NCBI GenBank assembly: GCA_905182195.1
Contig: CAJJAW010000005.1
Location: 434,001 to 498,000, forward strand
From: Alphaproteobacteria bacterium UBA4588
Lineage (GTDB): Bacteria; Pseudomonadota; Alphaproteobacteria; Rhodobacterales; Rhodobacteraceae
Direction: 5' to 3'
DNA length: 64,000 bases
Shown: one piece after another, positions 52,747 through 62,369 of the stretch
How the letters are laid out: each line of letters opens with the position of its first letter
Position numbering within the stretch: the first letter of the stretch is position 1
The notes under the pieces: model-generated
What the model saw: the letters and a program-made list of their open reading frames with translations, nothing else
Told to the model about the DNA's origin: nothing
Databases searched by the model: none
Made by a program: the position numbers and the translations under genes

Positions 52747-53205
52747 TTAAGCTTTAGGCACTCGGGACCATGCAGCCAAAGCGGCTTCATCTGTGGATTT
52801 TGCCTGCACCCATTCCGTGTGATCTTTGGATACTTCTTTTTTCCAAAATGGTGCGCGAGATTTCAAATAATCCATAAGATAATCCGCCCCAGCAAAGGCA
52901 TCTTTTCGATGGCGTGCAGCTGTGGCCACCATCATGATGGTTTCACCCGGTGTCAGTATACCGTAGCGATGGATTACTAGTGCATCTTCTAGCCCAAATT
53001 TATTTATCGCTTGAGTTTCAATTTTCTGCAAGGCAGCTTCCGTCATCGCTGGGTAATGCTCAATATGCATATAATCTAGACCGCCGCTATCATCTCTTAC
53101 AATGCCCGTAAAAGTTACTAAAGCGCCTGCACTTTTGACCTTTGCCTGAAAATTATTAACTTCCACCGAAAAATCAAATGCGGCCTCCTGAACCCGAGTC
53201 ACCAT
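52747..53205 (-). CDS. moaE: Molybdopterin synthase catalytic subunit
   Basis: Large subunit of the enzyme that adds two dithiolene sulfurs to precursor Z (cPMP). It has 152 residues with GALVTFTGIVRD, LDYMHIEHYPAM, VIHRYGILTPGETIM, RKDAFAGADYLMDYLK and APFWKKE. The lysines in the last segments are active-site residues in the family. The ribosome binding site (AGGAGG) falls in the codons for the Gly-Gly end of moaD, with the ATG one base after the moaD stop. Confidence 0.95.
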   Translation of the reverse strand: MVTRVQEAAFDFSVEVNNFQAKVKSAGALVTFTGIVRDDSGGLDYMHIEHYPAMTEAALQKIETQAINKFGLEDALVIHRYGILTPGETIMMVATAARHRKDAFAGADYLMDYLKSRAPFWKKEVSKDHTEWVQAKSTDEAALAAWSRVPKA

Positions 53206-53206
53206 T

Positions 53207-53458
53207 TCAGCCTCCTGTCATGGGCGGAAAGAACGCCACTTCACAGGAGTCTTTTAAATGCGTTGTCAGCTCACCGAGCTCCTGATCCACAGCCACACAT
53301 ATTGCCGACATATCCGCGAAAGCGGCAGCGCAGCCCTCATCACGCTGCAACAGTTCTACCACAAGATCTGCAACAGTCGCAGCATCTGTTTCAACAGTTT
53401 CTCGGCTGTGCCCCACCCGTTCGCGCACCCAAGCAAAATAAAGAATATTAAGTTTCAT
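53207..53458 (-). CDS. moaD: Molybdopterin synthase sulfur carrier subunit
   Basis: Ubiquitin-like sulfur donor of 83 residues whose C-terminal Gly-Gly (PPMTGG) is thiocarboxylated. It starts MKLNILYFAWVRERVGHSRE, standard for MoaD. The start chosen follows the pgsA stop by 5 bp; longer in-frame forms overlap pgsA and are unlikely. It precedes moaE directly. Confidence 0.94.
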   Translation of the reverse strand: MKLNILYFAWVRERVGHSRETVETDAATVADLVVELLQRDEGCAAAFADMSAICVAVDQELGELTTHLKDSCEVAFFPPMTGG

Positions 53459-53463
53459 GGCTG

Positions 53464-54120
53464 TTAATCTCGCAAATGTGGCAGTGCTTTTCGAAAATAG
53501 TCTACGCCAGTGATCACAGTTAGAGTTGCTGCTGCCCATAACAATGTAATGCCACTGAACCAAGCGGTATACATCCCATTATAATAAAATAATAAATGAT
53601 TGGGGTCTACCAAGGTTGACGATAAAATGTCATCTAAAATTTGGGGATCTATCCCGGAAGTTCTAATCAGAAAATAATGCTCAAAAATACCAACGGCAAA
53701 TAGCAAGGCAATTGCAATCATTTGCACGGTGGTTTTCCACTTAGCTACTTTGGTCACTTGCAAAGTTCCAGCTACGTCACCTAAAAACTCTCTTAAGCCT
53801 GAAACAAAAACCTCCCGAAACACAATTAAAGCAGCTGGCAGTAGTATTAAAGCACCAAGGTCAAAAATACTGGCCAAAACTAACAAGGCAATCACTACCA
53901 TCGCTTTATCGGCGATTGGGTCCAACATTGCGCCAAGTTTGCTTTCCTGTTTCCATGCCCTTGCCAAAAATCCATCCAACCAATCAGTTAACGCTGCACC
54001 CACGAATAAGATCAGCGCTGCCCAATCCGCATATGGTCGGGTGAAATACAAAAACATCACAGCAACCATTGGTGCAGCGATCAATCGGATCATCGTAAGA
54101 ATATTAGGTAACGTCCACAT
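53464..54120 (-). CDS. pgsA: CDP-diacylglycerol--glycerol-3-phosphate 3-phosphatidyltransferase
   Basis: Membrane enzyme making phosphatidylglycerol phosphate, the first step to phosphatidylglycerol and cardiolipin. It has 218 residues, four to five helices, and a complete CDP-alcohol phosphotransferase motif: DGFLARAWKQESKLGAMLDP followed by IADK (D-G-x2-A-R-x8-G-x3-D-x3-D). The N-terminus MWTLPNILTMIRLIAAP is typical. It leads into moaD-moaE. Confidence 0.95.
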   Translation of the reverse strand: MWTLPNILTMIRLIAAPMVAVMFLYFTRPYADWAALILFVGAALTDWLDGFLARAWKQESKLGAMLDPIADKAMVVIALLVLASIFDLGALILLPAALIVFREVFVSGLREFLGDVAGTLQVTKVAKWKTTVQMIAIALLFAVGIFEHYFLIRTSGIDPQILDDILSSTLVDPNHLLFYYNGMYTAWFSGITLLWAAATLTVITGVDYFRKALPHLRD

Positions 54121-54219
54121 ACTTCAAACCTAACCGGGTTCATAAGTGCATACTACCCTTATCAATAAAATTTGACGAGTCCAATTCACAAATTCTGGAA
54201 CGGCAAAGGACTACCTTAG

Positions 54220-56076
54220 CTACGGTTGGAAGTAGCTGTAAATTATCTCTGCCATTGCATCTGAAACACCATCAACAGCCATTAAATCTACTAAATTGGC
54301 ACGTGTAACGGCTTTTGCTGAGCCAAAGTGCGACAGCAAAGCTTTTTTTCGTTTTGGGCCTATACCATCGATATCATCCAAAGGGTTTTTCATATTAGCT
54401 TTTGCCCGTTTTGCTCGATGTGTCCCAATGGCAAAACGGTGTGCCTCATCGCGCAGACGTTGTACAAAATAAAGCACTGGATCGTTATGGCGCAGGGCCA
54501 TGACAGGCTTGCCAGTGCGGTAAAACTCTTCCTTACCCGCGCCTCGGTCAACGCCCTTGGCAACCCCAATCATCGCAATGTCATCGACGCCCCATTCATG
54601 CATTATATTCTGCACAGCGCTAACTTGTCCCGCACCACCATCAATCAACAGTAAATCTGGCCAAGCCTCGGATTTGCGATCCGGGTCTTCCTTCAAAAGG
54701 CGCTTGAAGCGGCGCCCCAGCACCTCTTTCATCATACCAAAATCATCACCCGGGGTTATGTCGTTACCTTTAATATTGAACTTGCGGTACTGTGATTTTA
54801 TCATGCCCTCAGGACCCACCACAATCATACCCCCAACAGCATTGGTGCCTTGAATGTGACTGTTATCATACACCTCAATCCGGCGCGGGGGTTCAGACAG
54901 ATCAAAGGCCACAGCAAGCCCTTTTAACAATTTGATTTGTGAAGCAGTTTCTGACATTCGCCGTGCCAGACTTTCACGGGCATTCCGTTTAGCCCCTGCC
55001 ACCAGCTCAAGCTTTTCCCCACGCATTGGCACCGCAATTTCAACTCTGCGTCCAAGTTTGCCAGCCAGTGCATCCGCCATCAAATCCGGGTCCTCAATCT
55101 TATCAGAGAGCAGCACCATGCGGGGTGGTTCACGATCTGAATAAAACTGACCCACAAAGGCCTGCATCACCTCAGTGGTGGAGACATCCCCTACAATGCG
55201 AGGATAATAGTCGCGGTTACCCCAGTTTTGGTTACCACGGATGAAAAATACCTGAACGCAGGCCTGACCCGCTTCCATATGTAAGGCGATCACATCAGCT
55301 TCTGGCACACCCTGTGGGTTTATTCCCTGTGACGATTGCACTTGGGTCATAGCTTTAATGCGGTCGCGCAAGGCGGCGGCACGCTCAAACTCCATATTTT
55401 CGGAGGCTGCCTGCATATCCTTCGCTAGTTCCACCTGTATATGAGTGGACTTCCCACCTAAAAATCGCTCCGCATCCCGGACCAGCGTCGCGTATTCATC
55501 AGCTTTGACATAGCCTACGCAGGGGGCACAACAGCGCTTAATTTGGTACTGTAGACACGGCCGGCTCCGCGACTCAAATTGACTATCACTGCAATCACGT
55601 AAAAGAAAAAACCTCTGTAATTGAGCCAACGTGCGGTTGACTGCACCTGCACTCGCAAATGGTCCATAATAATTACCCTTTTCCTTCTTTGCTCCTCGGT
55701 GTTTTTTGATCTGCGGAAATCCGTGCTCAAGGCTGACAAGTATATTCGGAAATGACTTGTCGTCTCGCAGCAACACATTATATTTTGGTTTCAATTGTTT
55801 AATGAGGTTTTGCTCAAGCAGTAAAGCCTCAGTTTCAGTCTTAGTAGTCAAAAACATCATACTCGTAGTCTCGCTAATCATCCGACTAATTCGAGCTGAA
55901 TGCCCTTGCGGCCGCGCATAACTCGCCACACGGCTTTTCAAACTACGGGCTTTGCCAACATATAGAACCCTACTTTCAGCATCAAGCATACGATATACGC
56001 CTGGCGAGCCATCAAGCCGAGTCAGGTAATCCGCAATGAGTTCATAGCTGGTGAGTGGTAACGTTGGCTCAATCAT
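54220..56076 (-). CDS. uvrC: UvrABC system protein C
   Basis: Excinuclease subunit that makes both incisions in nucleotide excision repair. It has 618 residues from [20 protein letters not shown]. The N-terminal GIY-YIG domain has [20 protein letters not shown]; the UVR motif region is around 200-240 ([13 protein letters not shown]); the C-terminal RNase H-like nuclease half contains [18 protein letters not shown] and LLIDGGAGQ; and two helix-hairpin-helix units close it ([13 protein letters not shown]). An upstream TTG start is possible but unlikely. 99 bp separate it from pgsA. Confidence 0.96.
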   Translation of the reverse strand: MIEPTLPLTSYELIADYLTRLDGSPGVYRMLDAESRVLYVGKARSLKSRVASYARPQGHSARISRMISETTSMMFLTTKTETEALLLEQNLIKQLKPKYNVLLRDDKSFPNILVSLEHGFPQIKKHRGAKKEKGNYYGPFASAGAVNRTLAQLQRFFLLRDCSDSQFESRSRPCLQYQIKRCCAPCVGYVKADEYATLVRDAERFLGGKSTHIQVELAKDMQAASENMEFERAAALRDRIKAMTQVQSSQGINPQGVPEADVIALHMEAGQACVQVFFIRGNQNWGNRDYYPRIVGDVSTTEVMQAFVGQFYSDREPPRMVLLSDKIEDPDLMADALAGKLGRRVEIAVPMRGEKLELVAGAKRNARESLARRMSETASQIKLLKGLAVAFDLSEPPRRIEVYDNSHIQGTNAVGGMIVVGPEGMIKSQYRKFNIKGNDITPGDDFGMMKEVLGRRFKRLLKEDPDRKSEAWPDLLLIDGGAGQVSAVQNIMHEWGVDDIAMIGVAKGVDRGAGKEEFYRTGKPVMALRHNDPVLYFVQRLRDEAHRFAIGTHRAKRAKANMKNPLDDIDGIGPKRKKALLSHFGSAKAVTRANLVDLMAVDGVSDAMAEIIYSYFQP

Positions 56077-56157
56077 GGCTCTATTTTTAACTAACAATTC
56101 TAATCATAGCTGCACCGAATTAACAGTCACTGCAAGCATTATCATACCTCCAGTTTC

Positions 56158-56345
56158 TGTGGATAAGTCTAGGGATAAACTCTAGCAAAACACAAATTTG
56201 CCATATTAAATGGGTTAATTATTAATTTGCACAAAAATTAATCAATTTCTTAATATACTGTTTTTTAAATATAATATTTTAATTAACTTACAACTAATTG
56301 AATTTATTTGATTTTTATAAACACGCTTTGATTGAAAACCACGTA
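56158..56345. promoter_or_regulatory. DnaA-box match next to a very AT-rich segment
   Basis: TGTGGATAA at 56158-56166 is a perfect DnaA-box (TTATCCACA) on the minus strand, and TAGGGATAA at 56170-56178 is a two-mismatch copy 12 bp on. Beyond them, 56221-56340 has 20 G or C in 120 bases. The layout recalls an origin with its unwinding element, but the usual origin neighbours are not here. It may instead be the promoter region of uvrC. The rest of 56098-56370 has no gene. Confidence 0.4.
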
Positions 56346-56370
56346 AGTGTACAACTTCAGATCACGATTA

Positions 56371-57147
56371 TCAGTCAAGTCCCAAAACATCAGGCGTTTT
56401 CCACGCTAAATGCTGCCCACCGTCAACACATAACAACTGCCCAGTTACCGCCGGCGCATTGATCAAATACCCCAATGCAGCAATAATATCATCGGGATTT
56501 GAGCCACGCTTAAGTACAGTTGCAGCCCGTTGTTGGGTAAAATGCTGAGTTGACTGACGCACACCCTGCACAGTTGGACCAGGCCCTATAGCGTTAACCC
56601 GGATGTTAGGCGCCAGCGCACGTGCTGCGGTTTGAGTGAGCGCCCAAAGGCCCATTTTAGCGAGTGTATAACTCATAAAATCAGGCGTAAGTTTGCGCAC
56701 TCTTTGATCCAGCATATTGACTACAAGCCCCTGCGCTATCGGTTCACCCATTTCATCAATCTTGGTCTTTGGTGCCTGTTTCGCAAATTCTTGGGTGAGC
56801 ACAAACGGGGCCCGAAGATTGCTTTCCATATGCCGATCCCAGCTTGAGCGCGTTGCAGTCTCGATAGTGTCATGTTCAAAGATCGAGGCATTGTTCACCA
56901 GTAGGGCCAGACTTCCACCTAAACCCTCCACAGCACGCGCAATCAAGGGTTGTGACCCTGCATCTTCAAGCAAATTCGCCTGCAGTGCCACAGATTTCCG
57001 GCCCATGGCTTGGATCTCCCCCACTGTTTCATTCGCAGCCTCCGTTGACCCCGCATAATGCACAGCAACGTCGAAACCTTGCTGGCCCAAATATAAAGCA
57101 ATCTCACGCCCCAACCGAATGGCACCACCCGTAACCAATGCACGCAT
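56371..57147 (-). CDS. SDR oxidoreductase, pteridine-reductase/FolM-like
   Basis: A 258-residue short-chain dehydrogenase. The cofactor motif is TGGAIRLGRE, the TGx3RxG form found in pteridine reductases and FolM, and not the classical TGxxxGxG. NNASIFEHDTIE fits the same group, as does the Tyr-x3-Lys in MSYTLAKMGLWALTQ. GPGPTVQG follows the catalytic part. Reduction of dihydromonapterin or a related pterin is the likely role. AGGAG precedes the ATG. caxA ends 11 bp upstream, so they are co-transcribed. Confidence 0.8.
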   Translation of the reverse strand: MRALVTGGAIRLGREIALYLGQQGFDVAVHYAGSTEAANETVGEIQAMGRKSVALQANLLEDAGSQPLIARAVEGLGGSLALLVNNASIFEHDTIETATRSSWDRHMESNLRAPFVLTQEFAKQAPKTKIDEMGEPIAQGLVVNMLDQRVRKLTPDFMSYTLAKMGLWALTQTAARALAPNIRVNAIGPGPTVQGVRQSTQHFTQQRAATVLKRGSNPDDIIAALGYLINAPAVTGQLLCVDGGQHLAWKTPDVLGLD

Positions 57148-57158
57148 ATAATCTCTCC

Positions 57159-58109
57159 TCAGACCAGTACAATTACCAGATATACCATATACAGTAGGGT
57201 CAAGGCTGCGCCCCAAATCCGTGTGATATTTTGTCTAAAAAGTACAAATGGAACCAGCAAAAGCGAACTGGCTAACATAACCCACAAATCAAATCTCAAA
57301 AAACCCTCAGCTACTGGTATTGGCCCCACCAGAGCGGCTATCCCAATAATAGCTAAGAGATTGAACATGTTTGATCCAATCACATTGCCAAGTGCCACAT
57401 CAGCCTGACGCCTGATCGCGGCGACAGTGGTAGTCGCAAGCTCAGGCAAAGAGGTGCCAACAGCAATCAAGGTGAGCCCAATGGCAGTTTCTGGCACGCC
57501 TAAATCTTGCGCAATAATTTCTGCATTCACCACTAAAACCTTGGCGCCCACCGGCAAACCTACCAACCCAAATAGCAAATAAAGCAAGATTTTCCATCCA
57601 CGCATAGACGGATCAAGGCCTTCTAAGTGCCTCACGGGTACGGCCGCTACCGCTGCCGCGTAGTTCTCGCGGCGGGCTCTTGCGGCTTGGCCCAACAAAA
57701 TCACGGCTAAGACTACGAGGAGTAGAGACCCATGCAACCAAGTAAACGGTCCTACAAAAGCCAACGCAATAAACAGCACCGACGCAAAAATCATGAGGGC
57801 AAAAGATTTTTTCGTATCAAATTCAGATGTGTAAAGCCCCGCAGCCATGGCCGGCAAACCCAAGACCAGCAAAATATTCGCTGTGTTTGAACCAATAACA
57901 TTACCCATGGCCAAGCCTGGAGCATTATCTGCCATGGCAGATAATACGATTAGAAGCTCAGGCGCCGAAGTCCCGAAAGCCACCACAGTCAGGCTCACCA
58001 CAAGCGTTGATATGCCAAGGCGCAATGACAAATTGACAGCGCCTTTTACAAGGCAATCACCCGCAAGTAGCAACGTCACAAGCCCAAGCACTACGAATAT
58101 CCAAGCCAT
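57159..58109 (-). CDS. Calcium/sodium antiporter (CaxA/YrbG family)
   Basis: Integral membrane exchanger of 316 residues with about ten helices in two inverted halves. Each half has the family repeat: VVAFGTSAPELLIVLSA with GNVIGSNTANILLVLG, and LIAVGTSLPELATTTVAA with GNVIGSNMFNLLAIIG. The acidic/serine residues in these form the ion sites. It lies 3 bp after a zinc-ribbon miniprotein gene. Confidence 0.93.
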   Translation of the reverse strand: MAWIFVVLGLVTLLLAGDCLVKGAVNLSLRLGISTLVVSLTVVAFGTSAPELLIVLSAMADNAPGLAMGNVIGSNTANILLVLGLPAMAAGLYTSEFDTKKSFALMIFASVLFIALAFVGPFTWLHGSLLLVVLAVILLGQAARARRENYAAAVAAVPVRHLEGLDPSMRGWKILLYLLFGLVGLPVGAKVLVVNAEIIAQDLGVPETAIGLTLIAVGTSLPELATTTVAAIRRQADVALGNVIGSNMFNLLAIIGIAALVGPIPVAEGFLRFDLWVMLASSLLLVPFVLFRQNITRIWGAALTLLYMVYLVIVLV

Positions 58110-58112
58110 TCT

Positions 58113-58289
58113 TTAGCCTTTGTGGCGGCCAATATGGCCACAAGAGCATGGGCCTCTACCCATTCTATAACGTCCACATTTAGGGCATTTTGCATTTTTT
58201 AATCGAGTTTGACCTGGAAATTTCAAACGCCCAAACATTGCCAAAACAGCAATGCCAATTAAAAAAAATGTGACAATTTTAACTAGCAT
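58113..58289 (-). CDS. 58-residue membrane protein with zinc-ribbon tail
   Basis: A tiny protein with one N-terminal helix (MLVKIVTFFLIGIAVLAMFG), a linker (RLKFPGQTRLK) and a C-terminal CPKCGRY with CSCGHIGRH: four cysteines, two histidines, suited to bind one zinc. The ATG is five bases after the stop of the S49 peptidase gene, and caxA follows after 3 bp. It is conserved in position in some roseobacters as I recall. Function unknown. Confidence 0.8.
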   Translation of the reverse strand: MLVKIVTFFLIGIAVLAMFGRLKFPGQTRLKNAKCPKCGRYRMGRGPCSCGHIGRHKG

Positions 58290-58293
58290 CAAC

Positions 58294-59079
58294 CTACATC
58301 CCAAAGCGCGCAAAAGCGGCGCGCTCTTCTATACTATGGCTCACATCACCCAAGACATGCATGCCAAACCGGGTTAAGATAGATTTTTTTTGGCCAAAAA
58401 CCTGGAACTTAACTTTATCACCAAATTTGTTTTTCATAATTGGGACTAAATGACCAATCCCATCTGCCAAACCATCCTCAATGCCTTTTTTTCCAACCCA
58501 GATTTCTCCAGTGAACAGATCACGTTCTGCTAGTTTAGGCCCCCGGCGCGCCGTAATGTGGTCTTTGAAAGTCTGGTGGATGCCATCCAACAAACTCTTG
58601 AGGCGCACCACGTCCTCTTCTTTTTGAGGCTGGAAGGGGTCCAGCATCGACTTCGAAGTGCCCGCGGTGTGCACCCGGCGCTCAACTCCATATTTATTCA
58701 TTAATTGATCCAGGCCAAAACCTGCCGAAACAACTCCAATGGAGCCAACAATAGAGGAAGCATCCACATAGATCTCATCAGCACTTGCCGCCAGCCAATA
58801 GCCACCAGAGGCAGCTATATCTTCAACAAAGGCGTAGACCGGAACTTCGCTTTCATCAGCTAATCGGCGGATACGCGCGCCAATCAAAGAAGATTGGACA
58901 GGGCTGCCACCTGGGGAGTTGATAACCAATGCCACTGCACTCGGTTTTTTAGCAAAAGCTTTTTTGAACAATGGAGCGAGCCCGGCATCATTCAAACCGC
59001 GGCCCGTCGCGATCATGCCATTTAAGCGCACAACAGATACGGTTTTGCGGTCTCGTCGGAAGGGGTTTTTAATTTTCAT
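58294..59079 (-). CDS. S49-family signal peptide peptidase (SppA/SohB-like)
   Basis: A 261-residue serine protease of the SppA 36K type. It has VALVINSPGGSPVQSSLIGA, the nucleophile in ASGGYWLA (about Ser91) and the general base lysine in AGTSKSMLDPFQP (about Lys143), in the usual spacing. GSIGVVSAGFGLD follows the nucleophile. The protein begins MKIKNPFRRDRKTV and seems to lack a membrane anchor; longer forms overlap the ABC permease gene. It probably degrades cleaved signal peptides or membrane-linked peptides. Confidence 0.88.
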   Translation of the reverse strand: MKIKNPFRRDRKTVSVVRLNGMIATGRGLNDAGLAPLFKKAFAKKPSAVALVINSPGGSPVQSSLIGARIRRLADESEVPVYAFVEDIAASGGYWLAASADEIYVDASSIVGSIGVVSAGFGLDQLMNKYGVERRVHTAGTSKSMLDPFQPQKEEDVVRLKSLLDGIHQTFKDHITARRGPKLAERDLFTGEIWVGKKGIEDGLADGIGHLVPIMKNKFGDKVKFQVFGQKKSILTRFGMHVLGDVSHSIEERAAFARFGM

Positions 59080-59131
59080 GTTTTCGACATAAGACACCCC
59101 CCGCCCCGTAACAAGGCGAACAATTATTAAA

Positions 59132-59893
59132 TTAGCTGCGAATGCGCCAACCAGTTTTGAAAATCCACCAAATAAAGGCCAAACAGGCCAAAGTAAAAAG
59201 GCTAATCGCGCCAAGGCTCACGCCAATTGCCACATCTGCCTGGCCAAAAAAGGCCCACCTAAATCCAGATATGAGATAAACCACCGGATTGAACATGGTC
59301 ACGGTTTGCCAAATAGGTGGCAACATAGTGATCGAATAAAACGAGCCCCCCAAAAATACCAACGGCGTAACAACCAGCATTGGAACCAGATTAAGCTGTT
59401 CAAAGTTTCCGGCCCAGATCCCAATAATAAAACCCAAAAGTGAAAAGGACAAACAAGTTAAAACTAAAAAACACACCATCGCAATAGGATGTTGGATATC
59501 AAGATCTACAAACAGATATGCGGTACCAAGAATAACCAAGCCAATGAACAGGCTCTTGGTTGCTGCCGCCCCGACATAGCCCACAACTATCTCTAAGAAA
59601 TTAACGGGAGCAGACAATAACTCATAAATCGTACCGATGAACTTGGGGAAATATATCCCAAAACTCGCGTTTGAGATCGATTGTGTCATCACGGACAACA
59701 TTATGAGCCCAGGCACGATAAATGCCCCATATTCGACTCCATCAACAGCTTCCATCCGACTGCCAATTGCAGTTCCAAACACAACAAAATAAAGGGTTGT
59801 AGACAAAACAGGAGACAAGAACGATTGCTTAAGGGTCCGGAAGAACCGCGCCATTTCAAATGTGTAAATTGCACCCACAGCTTGAAAATTCAT
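59132..59893 (-). CDS. ABC-2 type transport permease
   Basis: A 253-residue membrane protein of the ABC-2 family with about six helices. The text [30 protein letters not shown] and the C-terminal [16 protein letters not shown] are typical of drug or polysaccharide export permeases. It overlaps the ATPase gene by 4 nt (ATGA) and forms the transporter with it. The substrate cannot be predicted. Confidence 0.9.
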   Translation of the reverse strand: MNFQAVGAIYTFEMARFFRTLKQSFLSPVLSTTLYFVVFGTAIGSRMEAVDGVEYGAFIVPGLIMLSVMTQSISNASFGIYFPKFIGTIYELLSAPVNFLEIVVGYVGAAATKSLFIGLVILGTAYLFVDLDIQHPIAMVCFLVLTCLSFSLLGFIIGIWAGNFEQLNLVPMLVVTPLVFLGGSFYSITMLPPIWQTVTMFNPVVYLISGFRWAFFGQADVAIGVSLGAISLFTLACLAFIWWIFKTGWRIRS

Positions 59894-60819
59894 TTTGTAT
59901 CCTCCTGAACCAGACCTACAAAAATGTCTTCAAGGCTGGATTGTTGTGTTTGCACGTCGCGCATTTGCAGCCCAGCGGCTTGCAGATCGTTCAAAAGACC
60001 TGTGATCCCAGTGCGTTCAGAATTTATGTCATAAGTGTAGGTCAAAGCCTTACCGTCTGCGGCTAAATCCAAGTCATAGCTTGCAAGCTGCGCCGGTACC
60101 TCTGTTGAAGGATCAACTAAATCAATGCGAATTTTTTTCTTGCCCATTCGCGCTATTAACGCATCCTTGTCTTCGATTAGTAAAATTTCACCACCATTAA
60201 TTACTGCAATTCGGTCAGCAATCGCCTCAGCCTCTTCAATGTAATGGGTGGTCAGAATAATGGTCACACCCTGCTTTTTGAGCTTTGCCACCGTATTCCA
60301 CATGTCTTTGCGCAGCTCGACATCCACACCCGCCGTAGGCTCATCCAAAAATAATACCCTAGGCTCATGCGCCAAAGCCTTAGCTATCAAGACCCTGCGC
60401 TTCATGCCACCAGACAGCGTCATGACCTTTGCATTTTTCTTATCAAATAGCGAAAGCGTTTTCAGGATCTCATCTAAATAGGCAGTATTTTTTTTCTTAC
60501 CAAACAAGCCACGTGAAAACTTCACAGAATTGATGACAGTCTCAAAGGGCTCTAGCGCAATCTCTTGTGGCACCAGCCCAATCATTGCTCGTACTTTGCG
60601 GTAGTCACTGCTGATATCCATGCCATCCACGTTGATTTTACCGGATGTCAGGCTCGAAATTCCGCAAATAGTTGAAATTAACGTGGTCTTCCCAGCTCCG
60701 TTAGGACCCAACAGAGCAATAATTTCGCCTTCTTTAATCTCGAGATTAACATTTTTAAGCGCTTCAAACCCATCTGCATAAGTTTTCCGTACATTTTGCA
60801 CAGACACAATTGCTGCCAT
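59890..60819 (-). CDS. ABC transporter ATP-binding protein
   Basis: A 309-residue ABC-2 exporter ATPase. Walker A is GPNGAGKT at 38-45, the signature LSGGMKRR near 135, Walker [12 protein letters not shown] near 156, and the switch histidine in [11 protein letters not shown]-terminal domain of about 80 residues follows (residues 230-309), as in many ABC-2 ATPases. The upstream 300 bp (60820-61120) hold no gene, only a terminator for the next operon. Confidence 0.93.
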   Translation of the reverse strand: MAAIVSVQNVRKTYADGFEALKNVNLEIKEGEIIALLGPNGAGKTTLISTICGISSLTSGKINVDGMDISSDYRKVRAMIGLVPQEIALEPFETVINSVKFSRGLFGKKKNTAYLDEILKTLSLFDKKNAKVMTLSGGMKRRVLIAKALAHEPRVLFLDEPTAGVDVELRKDMWNTVAKLKKQGVTIILTTHYIEEAEAIADRIAVINGGEILLIEDKDALIARMGKKKIRIDLVDPSTEVPAQLASYDLDLAADGKALTYTYDINSERTGITGLLNDLQAAGLQMRDVQTQQSSLEDIFVGLVQEDTK

Positions 60820-61066
60820 AACCAGTCCTTTGGAAGTTTAGAAATTTTCAGTCACATCCGCTCTTTGTTGAGGAATGACAACCCCAGCAAATCAGACAAA
60901 CACAAAATTATTACAAATTGGCGACTACTTCGAAAGTTAATCATCCTTCAATATTTAAAATGATAGCATAGCTGCGGACGACAATACTGCCACCCAAACG
61001 CGGTTCTGCACCCTACAAAAAACTGTAAGCTTCGACGTCATCTATGCGATCTCACGGGTCTAAATG

Positions 61067-61100
61067 TAAAACGGCCACAAAGAAAACCTTCTTCGTAGCC
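61067..61100 (-). terminator. Intrinsic terminator after the first M20 gene
   Basis: On the minus strand a 12-bp stem (two G-T pairs) with a GGTT loop is followed by GTTTTAC. It begins 21 bp after the stop of the M20 amidohydrolase and is the clearest terminator in this part. The space 60820-61066 shows nothing else I can name. Confidence 0.75.
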
Positions 61101-61120
61101 ATAAATACAGCTTCAATAAA

Positions 61121-62287
61121 TCATCTTACCGCAGGCATGCGTTGTTCGATGACCTCAGACCACCAACTACAGCCTGCAGGTATCGCACTATCATCAAAAT
61201 TATACATCGGGTGGTGCACCATCGCCGTGTCGCCATTACCCACCAAAATATAGGCACCAGGGCGTTCTTCTAGAAGATAGGCAAAATCTTCACCTCCCAT
61301 CACCAAGGCTGCCTCTTCGCAGGAACCAGATACAGATCGCGCCACGTCAGCTGCAAATTCAGTTTGTTCCTCATGGTTTACCATAACCGGATATCCACGG
61401 TGGTATGTTACGCCTGCTGTTCCGCCAAACGTAGCGGCAGTCCCTTCACAAATAGCGCTTATTCGTTTTTCAGCCAAGTCTCGCATCTCTGTCGACATGC
61501 TGCGCACTGTCCCTTTCAAATGCACCCCTTGCGGGATAACATTGTAAGCTGTTGACGATGTCTCAAAAGATGTGACTGACACGACAACCTGGTCAATAGG
61601 ATCAGCATTACGACTGGCAATGGTCTGCAAGGCTAAAACTAAATGGCTAGCCATTACGGTAGTATCAATTGTTCCGTGCGGTTTCGCTGCATGACCACCT
61701 AGCCCCTCAAGCTTAATATCAAATGTATCAGTAGCGGCAAAAAAAATACCTGCACGAATTGCAAAACTGCCCACTGGCATGCCGGGCCAATTGTGCATGC
61801 CGTATACTTCTTGAATGTTCCAACGCTCCATCAGGCCATCATCACACATTTCTTTACCACCACCGCCACCTTCTTCAGCAGGTTGAAAAATTACAACCGC
61901 TGTTCCATCGAAATTACGGGTCTCCGACAAATACTTAGCCGCACCCAACAACATTGCTGTATGCCCATCATGCCCACATGCATGCATCGCACCATCAGTT
62001 TTTGAAGCATACTCAAGCCCTGTTTGCTCGTGGATAGGCAGCGCATCCATATCAGCGCGTAAGCCAATCACCTTACCCGAACCAGTGGCTGCACCCTTAA
62101 TCACTCCGACAACGCCAGTACGACCAATGCCCTCGACCACTTCATCACAACCAAACTCACGCAACTTATCAGCAACCAAGGCACTCGTGCGATGCGTTTC
62201 AAATAAAATCTCTGGGTTTTGGTGAATGTCACGGCGCCACGCCGTAATATCATTGTGCAATTCTGCAAATCGGTTTTTTACGGGCAT
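61121..62287 (-). CDS. M20-family amidohydrolase (hippurate hydrolase-like), copy A
   Basis: A 388-residue metallo-amidohydrolase of the M20D family (hippurate hydrolase, N-acyl amino acid amidohydrolase). Metal ligands are in MHACGHDGHTAMLLGAA (near 100-116), FQPAEEGGGGGKEM and VMGGEDFAYLLEE; the dimerisation domain has GLGGHAAKPHGTID. It is a tandem copy of the gene upstream; the two proteins align along their whole length with most motifs identical. Substrate unknown, possibly an N-acetylated amino acid. Confidence 0.9.
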   Translation of the reverse strand: MPVKNRFAELHNDITAWRRDIHQNPEILFETHRTSALVADKLREFGCDEVVEGIGRTGVVGVIKGAATGSGKVIGLRADMDALPIHEQTGLEYASKTDGAMHACGHDGHTAMLLGAAKYLSETRNFDGTAVVIFQPAEEGGGGGKEMCDDGLMERWNIQEVYGMHNWPGMPVGSFAIRAGIFFAATDTFDIKLEGLGGHAAKPHGTIDTTVMASHLVLALQTIASRNADPIDQVVVSVTSFETSSTAYNVIPQGVHLKGTVRSMSTEMRDLAEKRISAICEGTAATFGGTAGVTYHRGYPVMVNHEEQTEFAADVARSVSGSCEEAALVMGGEDFAYLLEERPGAYILVGNGDTAMVHHPMYNFDDSAIPAGCSWWSEVIEQRMPAVR

Positions 62288-62369
62288 TATTTATTTTCCT
62301 ATTTCAAAATACTCTCTACCCTAAGCTGCAAAGTGCCAAGATAGAGTTTTACATCTGACAAGGGGCCCA

